In this document: in pieces, positions 32,124 through 42,996 of the stretch
Layout: every line of letters starts with the position of its first letter
Numbering within the stretch: the stretch's first letter is position 1
NCBI GenBank assembly: GCA_003550305.1
Contig: QKYT01000026.1
Location: forward strand, 224,053 to 288,052
From: Glomus cerebriforme
Taxonomy: Eukaryota > Glomeromycota > Glomeromycetes > Glomerales > Glomeraceae
Reading direction: 5' to 3'
Length of the DNA: 64,000 bases
Position numbers and translations under genes: made by a program
Notes under the pieces: generated by a model
The model's database searches: none
What the model saw: only the letters and a program-made list of their open reading frames with translations
Told to the model about the DNA's origin: nothing

Positions 32124-33701
32124 ATGACATCTACAGTTTCACAATCTAAGTTTAATGATTCAGATAAAGAAAACGCTATGGACATCTCAGGTGAAGAGCA
32201 AGAGAGGAACGAATCAGTTTCATATTCTACAAAACTTGACGAAATACTTGGTAGTAAAACATATGACCCCGATCAGAACAAAGAAGAGAAACGTTGGCTA
32301 CGAAGAGAGTACAGAAACCTTATAAGTACTACAGAAGGTAAACTATTTATATATCGTAAAATTGTACATTGACTCAAAAATAGAATTTTAATTAATGATA
32401 TATCACGTTCTTATATTTTAATTCTAATAAATGCTATATACATTTGATTTTTATTTTATAGAGAATAGACTTGAATATTTAAGGCCTGATTCGGAAGGTC
32501 TCTCAAATAATATTGCGAGAGCAAATGACCTACATCAAAAAGGTATATAATATTATATCACATCTTTTTTATTATATATATATATATATTACAACAGATT
32601 TGGTTAAACAAAAATTCTTTTAACTGAAATAGTTAAGAATACGCATGAAGCAACACTTGATTCGCGTCTTTTAGTATTGACTAGTGATCTGGGAGTTCAA
32701 AAAGCTCGTCGTATGAGATTAGATAATAATTCTTTTGACGTTGAAAATTATATAACAAAATTAATTACATTTATGGGAGGTAGACAAATTGATAATGATA
32801 ATGAGGAACCGGATTTGAATTGGACATCTATTGGGAAATTAGCTTCTAAATTTACAACTCGAGTACCAACAAGCGACTTTATGTGAGTAAATTGATGAAT
32901 CTTTCACTTGAGTCGATTCTATGGATTGAAATATCTGAATATTTTCATTATTTATTATTTATATAGGCTCGGTCCTCTTTCTGTTGAAACAAAAGAACGT
33001 GAAAAAAGAATACGACATTCTTTAAATAAAGATAAAAGTGCTATGAAAGAACCCGAACAGGTAGGCAGCTATTATAATTTAAGGAAAATCATTTCATTTT
33101 AATAAATAAAGCATGACAAATTTCCTTTAATATCATTGTCTTATTAGTTAAAAGAAAAGGACATCGAAAGACAAGAAAACGAAACAACAAGAAATGTTAA
33201 AATGGTTTATGATATTTTAGGAGAGAGGCAACCGATAAATTTCTTTGAATTTATCATCAATCCTGAGTCATTTGGTCAAACTGTCGAAAATTTGTTTTAT
33301 TTGTCATTTTTGATACGTGACGGTAAAGTAAACATAGACGATGAATCTGGACAACCAATCCTTAGTAAGTAAAAAAAAAAATTTTTTATTATCTAAAATT
33401 TTTTTTTAATTTAAATACTTTTTATGATTTAATTAATTAGCGTTATGTGAACCGCCGACCGCTGATAATTATGCGGAAGGTTTAATCAAAAAGCAGTTAG
33501 TGATGGAAATTGACATGAAAACTTGGCAGGTAATTAAATCAACTATATTCTTTGTTTGAAATATGATTGCACTTTCTTAATATAATACTAATAGTATTTT
33601 TATTTATTTTAAAGGAAATTATTGAAACATATGAAATCAATGAATCAGTTATTCCGACACGAATCAGTCGTCAAAGGACTACTGGAAAATGGTTAGGGTA
33701 A
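32124..33701 (+). CDS. NSE4: SMC5-SMC6 complex kleisin subunit NSE4
   Basis: Seven exons (32124-32337, 32462-32542, 32633-32882, 32967-33060, 33148-33364, 33441-33529, 33615-33701) give 343 residues. The N-terminal kleisin helix has RWLRREYRNLISTTEENRLEYL. The middle carries DSRLLVLTSDLGVQKARRM and DLNWTSIGKLASKFTTRVPTSDF followed by MLGPLSVETKEREKR. The C-terminal winged-helix has PINFFEFIINPESFGQTVENLFYLSFLIRDGK and ends KWLG. These are the diagnostic blocks of Nse4/EID proteins, which bridge the SMC6 neck and SMC5 head in the SMC5/6 complex that supports replication-fork repair and chromosome segregation. Promoter ACGCGT boxes suggest S-phase control. Confidence 0.93.
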
Positions 33702-34630
33702 AGAAAAGAAACTTTAAAAAGGTAAAATTACACAATTTTATTTAGGGATTTTTTTGTAATCAATAATTTTAAATAAGAATTTACATTTTCCTTACATAAA
33801 TTCAAGGTAAGGTTAGTCTTTTAACTCGTTGGTTTCTTGTAAATATATATTAGGTAAGTGTTAATTAGACGCTATAATTCTAAACTTTAGTATGTCGTAA
33901 TAAACAATTGCATTAAAAAAAAACTAAATTGTAAGATCAATTAGAAATATGCAATGAATTCTTTAATTTATTAAAAAATCGTCATGACATTTTGTTTCTT
34001 ACAAAGAATTTTATATAGACAATCAGATTCTTACACGCTTGGATATTACCTACTCAATCATAAAAACGATAAATTTATTTCGGTCGAAATAAATATCAAA
34101 ATTTTTTTTACGCTAGTCGGTTTATACCTAAATTTTGAATTTTGTTAGAATTTTAGTAAATTATCAAACAAGAGTTAAATTCATGAACAAATTTAATTTG
34201 TTCTATAGAGTTACTTCGATTTTTTTTTTTTTTTGAAACCAAAATCAGTTTAAATTTCGTGATAATAAATATCTGAGAGCTTTTACGATTAGAGAACGAT
34301 AGGAATTAGACAATTAGTCATTAATTATCAGTTATATTTTTAATTATTTTATAATGGTTTGCAAATTTATATAGGTAGATTAAATGTTTTAAACATAAAT
34401 AAACAAATTATCTTCTAAATTTTTTCTGAAAAGTATTCCGATTTGCGAAAATCAAAATCTTAAAATTAACAAAATTAATATCAAAGCTAATAAATGAGTT
34501 ACCGATCAATTATAATATAAATAATATTTATTTATTATAAATTACAAAATATTAGGTTGTTTTTTTCTTAACTTTCCAATTGCTCATCTTTAAAAAAAAC
34601 AAATTATCTAAAATATAAAAATATTTTTTC
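33702..34630. other. Convergent NSE4/BIO2 3' gap
   Basis: About 930 nt of AT-rich sequence, with an AGGTAAGT-like direct pair near 33806 and 33854 and a T-tract at 34219-34234. At its right end is a 26-nt imperfect copy of the BIO2 coding end (34561-34586). No gene. Confidence 0.5.
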
Positions 34631-34649
34631 TTAAACTTCCAATTGCTCA
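34561..34649. repeat. Short tandem duplication of the BIO2 3' end
   Basis: 34561-34586 and 34624-34649 match in 24 of 26 positions at an offset of 63 nt. The second copy holds the real stop codon and last codons of BIO2; the first lies in the 3' untranslated region. Confidence 0.65.
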
Positions 34650-36267
34650 CTAATTTTAATTTTATTAGGAGTAATCCCTTGATCAAAATTCGGAGGTTTA
34701 GGAATAAGACCTTCAAATATTAAAAGAAGTAAGAAAAAATTCAATTTAACAATAATTTACAAAATAAATAATAAATTATTTACCTAATGTTTTAAACATT
34801 TCTTGATCAGAATCAAAATCATTATTATCAGTTGTTAATAATTTATCACCGGTGAAAATGGAATTTGCTCCAGCCAAGAAACATAAAGCCTATTAAATAA
34901 TAATAATAAATTAATTAAATATTTAAAAGTAACTATAAATATTTTAAAATAATTACTTGTTCTGGTTGAGAAAATCGTATTCGACCGGCTGATAGTCTAA
35001 CCATCGATCTTGGCATAACTATACGAGCTGTTGAAATCATACGAACCATTTCCCAAATCGATACAGGCTAAAATTTTACCAAAATAATTAGTTTGCAAAA
35101 AAAAATTGTGCAAGTGAATATAAACAACCCATATATACATTACCTCTTGTTTCTCCAAAGGTGTACCTTCAACTTGTACAAGAGCATTAATAGGAACACT
35201 TTCAGGATGATGTGGCATCGTTGCTAAAGTATGTAACATTCCGACACGATCCTCGGGTGTTTCACCTAATCCAATAATACCACCGGAACATACAGATATA
35301 CCAGCTTCGCGAACATTTGAAATTGTTTCAAGACGTTCATCGTATGATCTTGTAGTAATTATTTTTGGATAATATTCTCGTGAAGTATCCAAATTATGAT
35401 TATAGGCCGTTAAACCAGCTTCTTTTAACGCTTTTGCTTGCGATTCATTTAACATTCCTAATGTACAACAAACTTCCATGCCCATAGATCTAACATATAA
35501 TACAAAATATGTTTAATAGATACTTTTTAATTACATGAAACGTGTCTAATATTCACGGATGATAAAAATTTATGTGACACCTTTTTAAATATACCTGATC
35601 TCTTTTACGTAACCCAAGATTTTTTTGAAATTGCTATTTCTACCGTGAAGATCTCTCCATGCAGCTCCCATGCAAAATCTATTCAACCCATAAATGTAAT
35701 AGCAAATTTCAATAAATGATCAATTTTATTAAGAAAAACGCATATCAAAGTTTACCTTGTACTACCAGCTTCTTTTGCTTTCCTAGCAGCTATGAGTACT
35801 TCGTCATTGTCTAATAATTTTGTTGCTTTTACTGGAGTCTTATATTTTGAAGATTGTGGGCAATAAGAACAATCTTCCGAGCATCCTCCTGTTTTTATAC
35901 TTAATAAAGTACATTGTTGTACAGCAAGTGGATCGAAATTTTCACGATGTACTTTTGCCTTTTATTTAAAATTATGCAAAATTTTTTAATTAGAACAATC
36001 ACTACAGAAATTCCGAAATTCCCGTGAAATTCCGCGGAATTCTGTCCTTTAAAAACTCACACCAAAATATAAAAGATCCATTATAGGTGAATCGTAAACT
36101 GATTTTATTTCTTCTCTAGTCCAATCATTTCTCATATGTCTAGAAGCGAATAAACCAGCTGCTGAAAGTGGTCTTGTATAAGTCGGTGTTGCTGTAGCTA
36201 ACCCACGAACTGGTGTTAAAGATAATATTAGATTATTACTCTTTGAAGATAATAAACGGAATGCCAT
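34631..36267 (-). CDS. BIO2: Biotin synthase (mitochondrial radical-SAM enzyme)
   Basis: Seven exons, from the 5' end: 36061-36267, 35756-35958, 35595-35678, 35144-35489, 34957-35067, 34784-34889, 34631-34710. They encode 378 residues. It converts dethiobiotin to biotin using S-adenosylmethionine and two iron-sulfur clusters. The radical-SAM motif C-x3-C-x2-C is [10 protein letters not shown] (about residue 90-100). Other blocks are [60 protein letters not shown] and [17 protein letters not shown]. The N-terminus, [24 protein letters not shown], is a basic, Ser-rich mitochondrial presequence; this is why 36267 is chosen over the upstream ATG at 36363. It is head-to-head with COX11. Intron 1 carries a 42-nt inverted-repeat hairpin. 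Confidence 0.97.
36004..36045. repeat. Small inverted-repeat (MITE-like) hairpin in BIO2 intron 1
   Basis: ACAGAAATTCCG (36004-36015) pairs with CGGAATTCTGT (36035-36045), one base shorter. The loop has related AAATTCCCG and AAATTCCGC words. A similar ATTCCGAAATTCCG word occurs at 42706-42719. Confidence 0.55.
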
Positions 36268-36586
36268 GATTATCGGTTCAAAAAGTTTTAAAAAGATAAG
36301 GAAAAAAATAGGAAATCTTGAAATTTTTATATCGTTTTGCTTGCACATCTGTAACACTTGCATACATTGATAATAAAATATTCAGATTTGATCTACAGAT
36401 TCGTTCTCTATAATCGTACGATTTTAATATTTTTTTCGGCATAATTAATTAAAATTCATAAAATTGATCATCTATCGCTAATCTATTAATTAACAAGTCT
36501 AAAAAAAAAAAATTCTGACTTTCGAACAAAAGCTCTATCGAACGACTAAATACTCCTTTTTTTTCTGTTCCCCGAAAAAGATAGAT
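36268..36586. promoter_or_regulatory. Shared divergent promoter of two mitochondrial-protein genes (BIO2/COX11)
   Basis: A 319-nt spacer between the start codons of BIO2 and COX11. It contains A-tracts near 36500-36510 but no box I can name. Confidence 0.4.
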
Positions 36587-37560
36587 ATGAAGTTATGGTG
36601 TCTTAAACCTCAAAGAAACATACTAACTTCGCGATTTTATAAAATACGTTGTATTTATACATGCAATTTTATCACGGAGAAATCGGTATATATATGTATA
36701 TATTAGTTTGTTTTTTAAAAAAACAATGTTGGTTTACTAAAATTTTTTTTCTTTTATTAATTTTTGAGAATTTTTGTAAATTAACTTCAAATAAATCCAT
36801 AATTTCAATCCGAGAATTACTGATAAAAAATGGATCGAATCGATTTACTAGTACAAATAATATACGAAACTTAACTACATCCAATATGCGTAGTAAACCT
36901 TTGAATCTTTATCAACAACGTATAGATAAAAATAAATCTTTCCTAATGTACACAACAGCTGTACTGATTTTTGGTATAGGATTTACTTATGCTTCAGTCC
37001 CTTTGTATCGAATGTTTTGTCAAACAACTGGATTTAGCGGAACTCCTATAACGAATAGTTCAAAATTTAGTCCTGAAAGACTTGTACCAGCAAAAGAATC
37101 ACGTAGAATTAGAGTACATTTCAATGCAGATACTTCACTTGCTCTTGATTGGAGTTTTATTCCTCAACAACGTGATGTTCGTGTTTTACCCGGTGAAACT
37201 GCTTTAGCTTTTTATACAGCGAAAAATAATTCAGATCAAGATATTATTGGATTAGCAACTTATAATGTAACTCCTCATAAAGCTGGTCAATATTTCAATA
37301 AGATACAATGTTTTTGTTTTGAAGAACAAAAACTACAAGCTGGAGAAGCAGTAGATATGCCGGTTTTTTTTTTTATAGACCCAGAATTTGCTGAAGATCC
37401 TTTAATGAGAGATGTCGATACAATAACTTTGTCTTACACATTTTTCAAGGTAAGATATAATGAATAATTTTATTATATGTGAAAAATTCTAATAACTTAT
37501 CCGTCTATTTAGGCGAAATATGACAATAATGGAACTTTAATTCCAGTACCAACGTCATAA
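36587..37560 (+). CDS. COX11: Cytochrome c oxidase assembly factor COX11
   Basis: Three exons (36587-36685, 36769-37449, 37513-37560) give 275 residues. COX11 is a copper chaperone in the mitochondrial inner membrane that delivers Cu to the CuB site of Cox1. A presequence-like N-terminus (MKLWCLKPQRNILTSRFYK) is gained by splicing exon 1 at a GTATAT donor; this first intron is my inference, and translation could instead start inside exon 2. The single transmembrane helix is TTAVLIFGIGFTYASVPLYRMFCQTTG, split here as TTAVLIFGIGFTY and ASVPLYRMFCQ. The copper motif is QCFCFEEQ, and DPEFAEDPLM is conserved. The C-terminus ends AKYDNNGTLIPVPTS. Confidence 0.93.
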
Positions 37561-37756
37561 TATAGGTTAATATTAATTTATTTAACATAATTAATAATAA
37601 TTTTAGATTAAGTTCAAACAGTTATTATCTTAAAGAGAAAACTGTAATGGATCAACCTTGCAATTCCTAATATAAAATGAAAATTGCAATTGTTCTTTTT
37701 TAAAATTGTATATAACATAGACAAACTATTACTTTCAAGAACAAAACAGCAAATGT

Positions 37757-39226
37757 CTATAATTGATCACGTTTTCTTGCTGTACGTTGATAAGGTCGTA
37801 ATACCCATTCAGTATCAGCATCTTTCAAATCAACAGTTCCCAACTTGATCTCATAAACTAAAAAAAAAAAATAATAAAAGAAAAATTGAATCAAAATTAA
37901 TATCGAAATTACAAAATAAACAATAAAAAAAATACGTACCTCGCATTTCAAAGCGAGGACCAACTTCAACCAATTGTACTTCTTTATTATTTATTTTTAC
38001 AAACACATTATGTCTAAAAAGTGAAAATATTTAGAATTTCATTCGATAATGTTTTAAACGTTCAAATTGTTAAATTTACCGGAATGAAATATAATCGCTA
38101 TCATTTGCGAAAGTCATAACACGTTTACTATCTTCCCTGGGTACTGGGAACAAATATTTGAGAATGTTCATCACCTACAGAAATGGAAAGGTTATTTATT
38201 ATATCTTTTTTTTTTTGCGAAAAAAAAATTCTCTTCACTATATTTACTTTGAAATATATAAATATTTATATACTTACCCTACGACCTAGATTGGAATTAA
38301 AATTATGAAATATTAGATGTGGAAATGCTTCTGAAACTGTGCCTTCATCTTGAATATCATGTCGAAGTACGACATTATGTAATGAAAAGAATGCTGTAGG
38401 TCCATAGGGAAAGTGACATACAACCAATCCATCTAAAAATGAGAATGTCAGTGTTAGAATTAAAAAATTTAAATAATAGATGAACATATATGTATTTTAC
38501 CTGGTTCGCCACGATGTTCGTGCACTATTATTAAATCAGTGACATCATTAGATTTGCATGCATCAACCAAATCTTTGACCACATAATTACCACGATTTAT
38601 GCGTTGTGAATTAGGAAAGATTAAACGCATTTCCTGTTTAACAGATGTTACATTTAATATAGGCCTAAATAGCAAAAGTTTGACTGTAAATCATATTTAA
38701 AAATTACCTTTGCAAATTGAGAAAGTCTACTACTCGGATCACGTGAAGTCGTTATCAGAATTTTTGGATCATATATTCCAGCGTTTGCGTATTCATCATC
38801 GATATGTGTAGTTGGTTCTTAATAATTAAGTTGAACGCGTAAGACAGGTTAAATTAAAATAATCTGAATTTGAATTTCAAACGTTATTTGTACCAGGTTG
38901 TGCTTCATCAAAATTAAGGTCCTTTTGAAACTTTGTAGCTTCCGCACGCAATTCGGTCGGTATAGGTTTTCCCTCTAAAAAAATAAAATATAATTGAATC
39001 GATTAAACCATTTTAAATTAATAAAGTATGCCTCTTTGCTTACCTCGAATAGCTTCTTTTATTTTTTGTTTTCTTTCGTATATTTGTTTTTCTTTAGTCT
39101 CTAAAGACTTTCTGTATAAATATTCTCGACGAAGTCGTGCTTGTCTACGAATCTAATGGATAATTAAATCAATTTTTTTTTTTTTAAAAAAAAAGGAAAA
39201 GGTAAAGGAAAGAAATATATTACCAT
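37757..39226 (-). CDS. IMP4: U3 small nucleolar ribonucleoprotein IMP4 (Brix domain)
   Basis: Nine exons, from the 5' end: 39224-39226, 39044-39152, 38894-38974, 38708-38817, 38501-38633, 38278-38432, 38080-38174, 37940-38013, 37757-37857. They encode 286 residues. Exon 1 is only the ATG itself, followed by a GTAATA donor; splicing restores [17 protein letters not shown], the family N-terminus. The Brix domain shows [70 protein letters not shown] and [14 protein letters not shown] at the end. IMP4 works with IMP3 and MPP10 in the small-subunit processome, joining U3 snoRNA to pre-18S rRNA in the nucleolus. Intron 1 contains a T13-A9 junction. Confidence 0.95.
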
Positions 39227-39352
39227 TGTCGAAATTAGATCAAAAAAATTTTTTTAGAGTCATTTTATTGTTTTACGAACGTTGCACGAGTGTCACAAAT
39301 TTGCTGATAAGATTTTTTTTTTTTTTTTTTTCAAAAATTAATTAGACAAATT
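39227..39352. promoter_or_regulatory. Shared divergent promoter, IMP4/C9orf85-like
   Basis: Only 126 nt between the two start codons, with a T-rich run at 39312-39331. Co-regulation is likely from the spacing alone. Confidence 0.4.
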
Positions 39353-40092
39353 ATGACCAAAGTATCAACAAATAGTAAAAAAAAAAATGGACAAAAACAT
39401 CAAAATACTTTTGCTTTTCAACCGAATAAAAATTCAAAAAAAACAAAATTCATTAATTCTTTACCTATAAATGGACTGTAAGAAAAAATTTTTCTTTGTT
39501 AGAAAGTTAATTAAATTAATTAATTCAAAATTTTTATTATATTTTAGTTGTCATAGATGTAAAGAAATTCTTGAATGGCGTAAAAAATATAAAAAGTATA
39601 AACCTTTGACGACTCCGAAACGTTGGTAAATTTCTTTAAAAAAAAGGGGATTGTTAATGAACATTTTAATTCAATCAATTTTTTTATCATCAGCGTAAAT
39701 TGTAACGAAAAGGCTATTAAAGAAGCTTATCATGTCTTGTGTAGCAAGTGTGCTACAAGTAAAAAAGTTTGTGCAAAATGTCAAGAATCTGCAGAGATAG
39801 TATCGAGGTTAGTTAGATATTTAATTAAAGGAATAAATAAGTATTATTATATTTAGATTTATATTATCATTATTTTTTTTATAGTAATATTAAAAGTAGT
39901 AAAGAGTTACTGAAAGAACAGCAAGAACGAGAAAAAGTGTTAGCATCATTACCCGAGCGTAAGAGAAGAACATATATTCGTCAATTAGAACGTGGTGAAG
40001 CACTTCCTTTAAGTCTTATTCAAAATTTGGAGGATGATGAATTAGATGATCTTTCAGATATAGATGGAAGTGATAAAAATGAACTGGCATAA
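39353..40092 (+). CDS. C9orf85/DUF2039-type zinc-ribbon-like protein
   Basis: Four exons (39353-39477, 39548-39625, 39694-39807, 39885-40092) give 174 residues. The N-terminus is rich in Lys and Asn (KKKNGQKHQNTFAFQPNKN). A central set of Cys pairs (CHRCKEILEWRKKYKKYKPL, CVNCNEKAIKEAYHVLCSKC, VCAKC) fits a double zinc ribbon of the DUF2039 family. The C-terminal half has RKRRTYIRQLERGEALPLS followed by an acidic tail DDELDDLSDIDGSD. The function of the family is not established. Head-to-head pairing with IMP4 and the Lys-rich ends would be compatible with a nuclear or ribosome-related role, but that is a guess. Confidence 0.85.
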
Positions 40093-40432
40093 TATCTATC
40101 TATTATTTAATTACGATTTTTCAATAAATAAAATACATCTGATGAATGATTTATAATTTTTATTTAAAAAGTTTAATTTAAATTAAAACTTTATTTTTTT
40201 CTTTTTGTCATTTTGAATCCATCCTATTGTTTGAGCAAGAAGCAAATGTAAAAAAGCAATAATAACGAACAACAGTAAAGACCAAAAATTTATGTGAATA
40301 AATATATTGTGATAACTGTATAAAAAAAGGTATTGTGCTGAAATATACTCTGAAAGAAAAATTGTATGAAATCAACATCAAAAAAATATATAGCAATAAT
40401 ATGTTACAATAATACATTCTTAAAACCCTACT
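40093..40432. other. Convergent 3' gap
   Basis: 340 nt between two facing gene ends; AT-rich with an AATAAA word near 40124. No gene. Confidence 0.5.
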
Positions 40433-42471
40433 CTACAAAAAATACAATTCAACAGCTCCAGTTACTGCTTCAACAGTAATTTGTGAGACCTTTTCTTCAT
40501 CATCACCACCTTTGTGACCTTTATGACCTTTATGACCTTTATGATGACGACATTTCCTGGTTTTCTTCATCGTTCTCTTGTGCATTTCCTTTTTATGTAA
40601 ATCATCATCGCCATCATCGTCGTCGTCGCCTTTTTTACCTTTATAACCAATTTTGACATTTCGAGTTTTCTTTATATAGGTAATGTCTTGACCTTCAACA
40701 TAGGAATATCCAATCAATGTGGAAACTGAGAAATCTCCTTGGTATGAATCAGGCTAAGTAAAGAACATTGAATCAGAAACTTGTTCATACAATTAATAAT
40801 AATATATGTAAAGTACAATACATACCACAGTCGCAATAACACCACCATTGACCGATCCAGCTTTGAGATTAAGAACTTGTTTTTCACTCAATTCATGCTA
40901 AATTATAAATTAAGAATATAAAATCACATTATTCAAAGAAATTAATTAAAGGTAGCAAAAATACATACAACTGCAATTTCCAAATGGCCATTAATGGATT
41001 TGGAGGTAACGGATATTTCATCAGACATTGGGTTAACAAAAGCATTGATTCCGATGGCACCATTTACAGTACGAACCTAATGTTAAAAAAAGAATTAAAA
41101 CAAAGTACTAAACATTATTTAAATTTATTTAAATTTACTTACATCCAAACTTTCGGCTACAACATATCCACCTTGAATATGACCATTAACAGTAGTTATT
41201 TCGGCAATAGCAGCACTGATATCCTAAAGCGGAAAACACAGTCAAGTTATTATACATAAATAAAAATACATAAATAATTTCGCTTAGAATTTACTTACTT
41301 CAGCACGAATATGTCCATTTCTGGTCTTAAAATTAACGTAAGCGAAATCAATAGCTCCCAAACTTTCAGCCAAAATCCAGCTGTTTGGTACATCTACCAA
41401 AAGAGATCTAAAGAAATGGATATTATTTGGAATTGTTATGATAGTATCAACTTCAACACATTTCTGGGTGGGACGAGGACCGTCAAATGATGGAGCCTAT
41501 ATTATATAGATAAGAATATATAAGAATTTTCCTCAAAATTATATTCTTAAGATTAATTAAAAGTACCTCAACGGTGATAGTATAATCATCATCAATAATA
41601 TCAATTTTAATATCAACTTCTCTTTGAAGAGAATCTTCAGAAAGGTAAATTATATTTGTAACATTGATAAAATCCTGGTCTTTCAAATTAGCATCCTGAC
41701 GAATGATAACGCTTCCGTGCTATAGAAATAAGTTTCAATAAATAAATTGTATTTTAAATCTTACATTTCTTATAACTAAAATTTTAAAATATTATTTACC
41801 GCTGAAATTCCTTTAACATTAAAAACCAAACCGGTAACATCACGAGGATCTAATAACAATTCACTCGGACCATTCAATCTTATTGTGGGCTCACAAACAG
41901 GAGTTTCTGGAGGGTTAGGAACTGGTGGAGCACTATAAGGCATTTCAGGTGATCCAATTTCTGGTTCATGATGAGGTCCTAAGTGAATATAAATATGTTC
42001 ATCAAATTTGTAATCCTATATAAATAATAATATGATAAAAGATTTGTTATATAGGCATCTCCAATATTATATGTATCATAGTTAATATAGTCGATGAGAA
42101 AGAAATGATATACATACATTAAAGAACTTAAGTCCAGCTAATAAAAACTTTCCTCCTAAGAATAAAATTAATACAGCGAATAAAGCTTTTTTCCAAGCTT
42201 TCTTTCTTTGCTGACAGTGTTGAAAATAACAACACTCGTGTGATTTAGGAACAGATTGAGGACCTGTGTAACGAGGTTTCTCACTGTAAGGTGGTAATTC
42301 TCGTTCTTTTTGATAATTATATTAAAGGTTTATTAAATTTTATTTATTGAATTTTTAATGTGAAAAACTATTATTTTATAGCCTTATCGTTCTTTTTTAA
42401 TATCACAGCTTACCACAAGGAACTTGAGAATCCTCAAACGGAACAGCAATATATCCAGATTTTTCAGTCAT
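40433..42471 (-). CDS. Single-pass membrane protein with GIN/DUF4097-like beta-repeat domain and His/Lys/Gly tail
   Basis: Nine exons, from the 5' end: 42414-42471, 42118-42305, 41800-42015, 41567-41719, 41299-41496, 41143-41223, 40969-41076, 40826-40897, 40433-40753. They encode 464 residues. All introns are phase 0 except the first, an exon-modular layout. A cytosolic Pro/Tyr-rich N-terminus (PPYSEKPRYTGPQSVPK) with CCYFQHC precedes one helix (ALFAVLILFLGGKFLLAGL, about residues 57-75). The outer part has repeated beta-strand units ending in NGHI/NGAI/NGHL/NGGV (KTRNGHIRAE, TTVNGHIQGG, RTVNGAIGIN, TSINGHLEIA, GSVNGGVIAT). This matches right-handed beta-solenoid 'putative adhesin' (GIN/DUF4097) proteins. 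The tail has an acidic run and HKGHKGHKGHKGG. A surface adhesion or wall-contact role is inferred. Confidence 0.72.
40511..40543. repeat. 9-nt tandem repeat coding for Gly-His-Lys
   Basis: Plus-strand TTTATGACC (and variants) is repeated about four times. On the coding strand it gives HKGHKGHKGHKG inside the beta-repeat membrane protein. Confidence 0.75.
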
Positions 42472-42996
42472 TATAATTTATATTTATGAACGTTAAGGGA
42501 AAAAAACAGGAAAAGAAAAAAGCAGCCACTTTAAAATAACCAAAATTGTGTAACAGTATTAATTTGTAATTATGTAAATACTAAAATTTTAGTCATGAGA
42601 CTCTTCTGCTACTAAATAGCAAATTTGGCTAATTTTATATTTGTACACAACTTATATATTTGTTATATTTGTTTGAACAAAGGCGTTTTATTACCCGTAA
42701 CTAATATTCCGAAATTCCGATTCCAATTCTTTCTATAAACGGAATTTTCACAATGTTGGCAAGATTACCGCAGTAAAATAGATATGCTTGAAAATCAGGT
42801 TTATTATCACGAAATTTAAAATTCGTATAGTACAAAAATATATCTTCTTATCTTAGTAATTATTTAGTACGACATTAAAAATTATAATTAAAATACATAT
42901 TATATGATAATGTTAATAAATCGTCTTATAATTATTTTGATCTAAATACACTACAATTACAATATTAAAAATTAAAGGTAAAAAATTGGTTCTTTT
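42472..42996. other. Spacer between two minus-strand genes
   Basis: 525 nt. Contains ATTCCGAAATTCCGATTCC at 42706-42724, resembling the hairpin element in BIO2 intron 1. No gene. Confidence 0.5.

Noticed and set aside
40984..41259. 91-codon plus-strand frame
   Set aside because: Antisense to exons of the beta-repeat membrane protein, which splice cleanly on the other strand.
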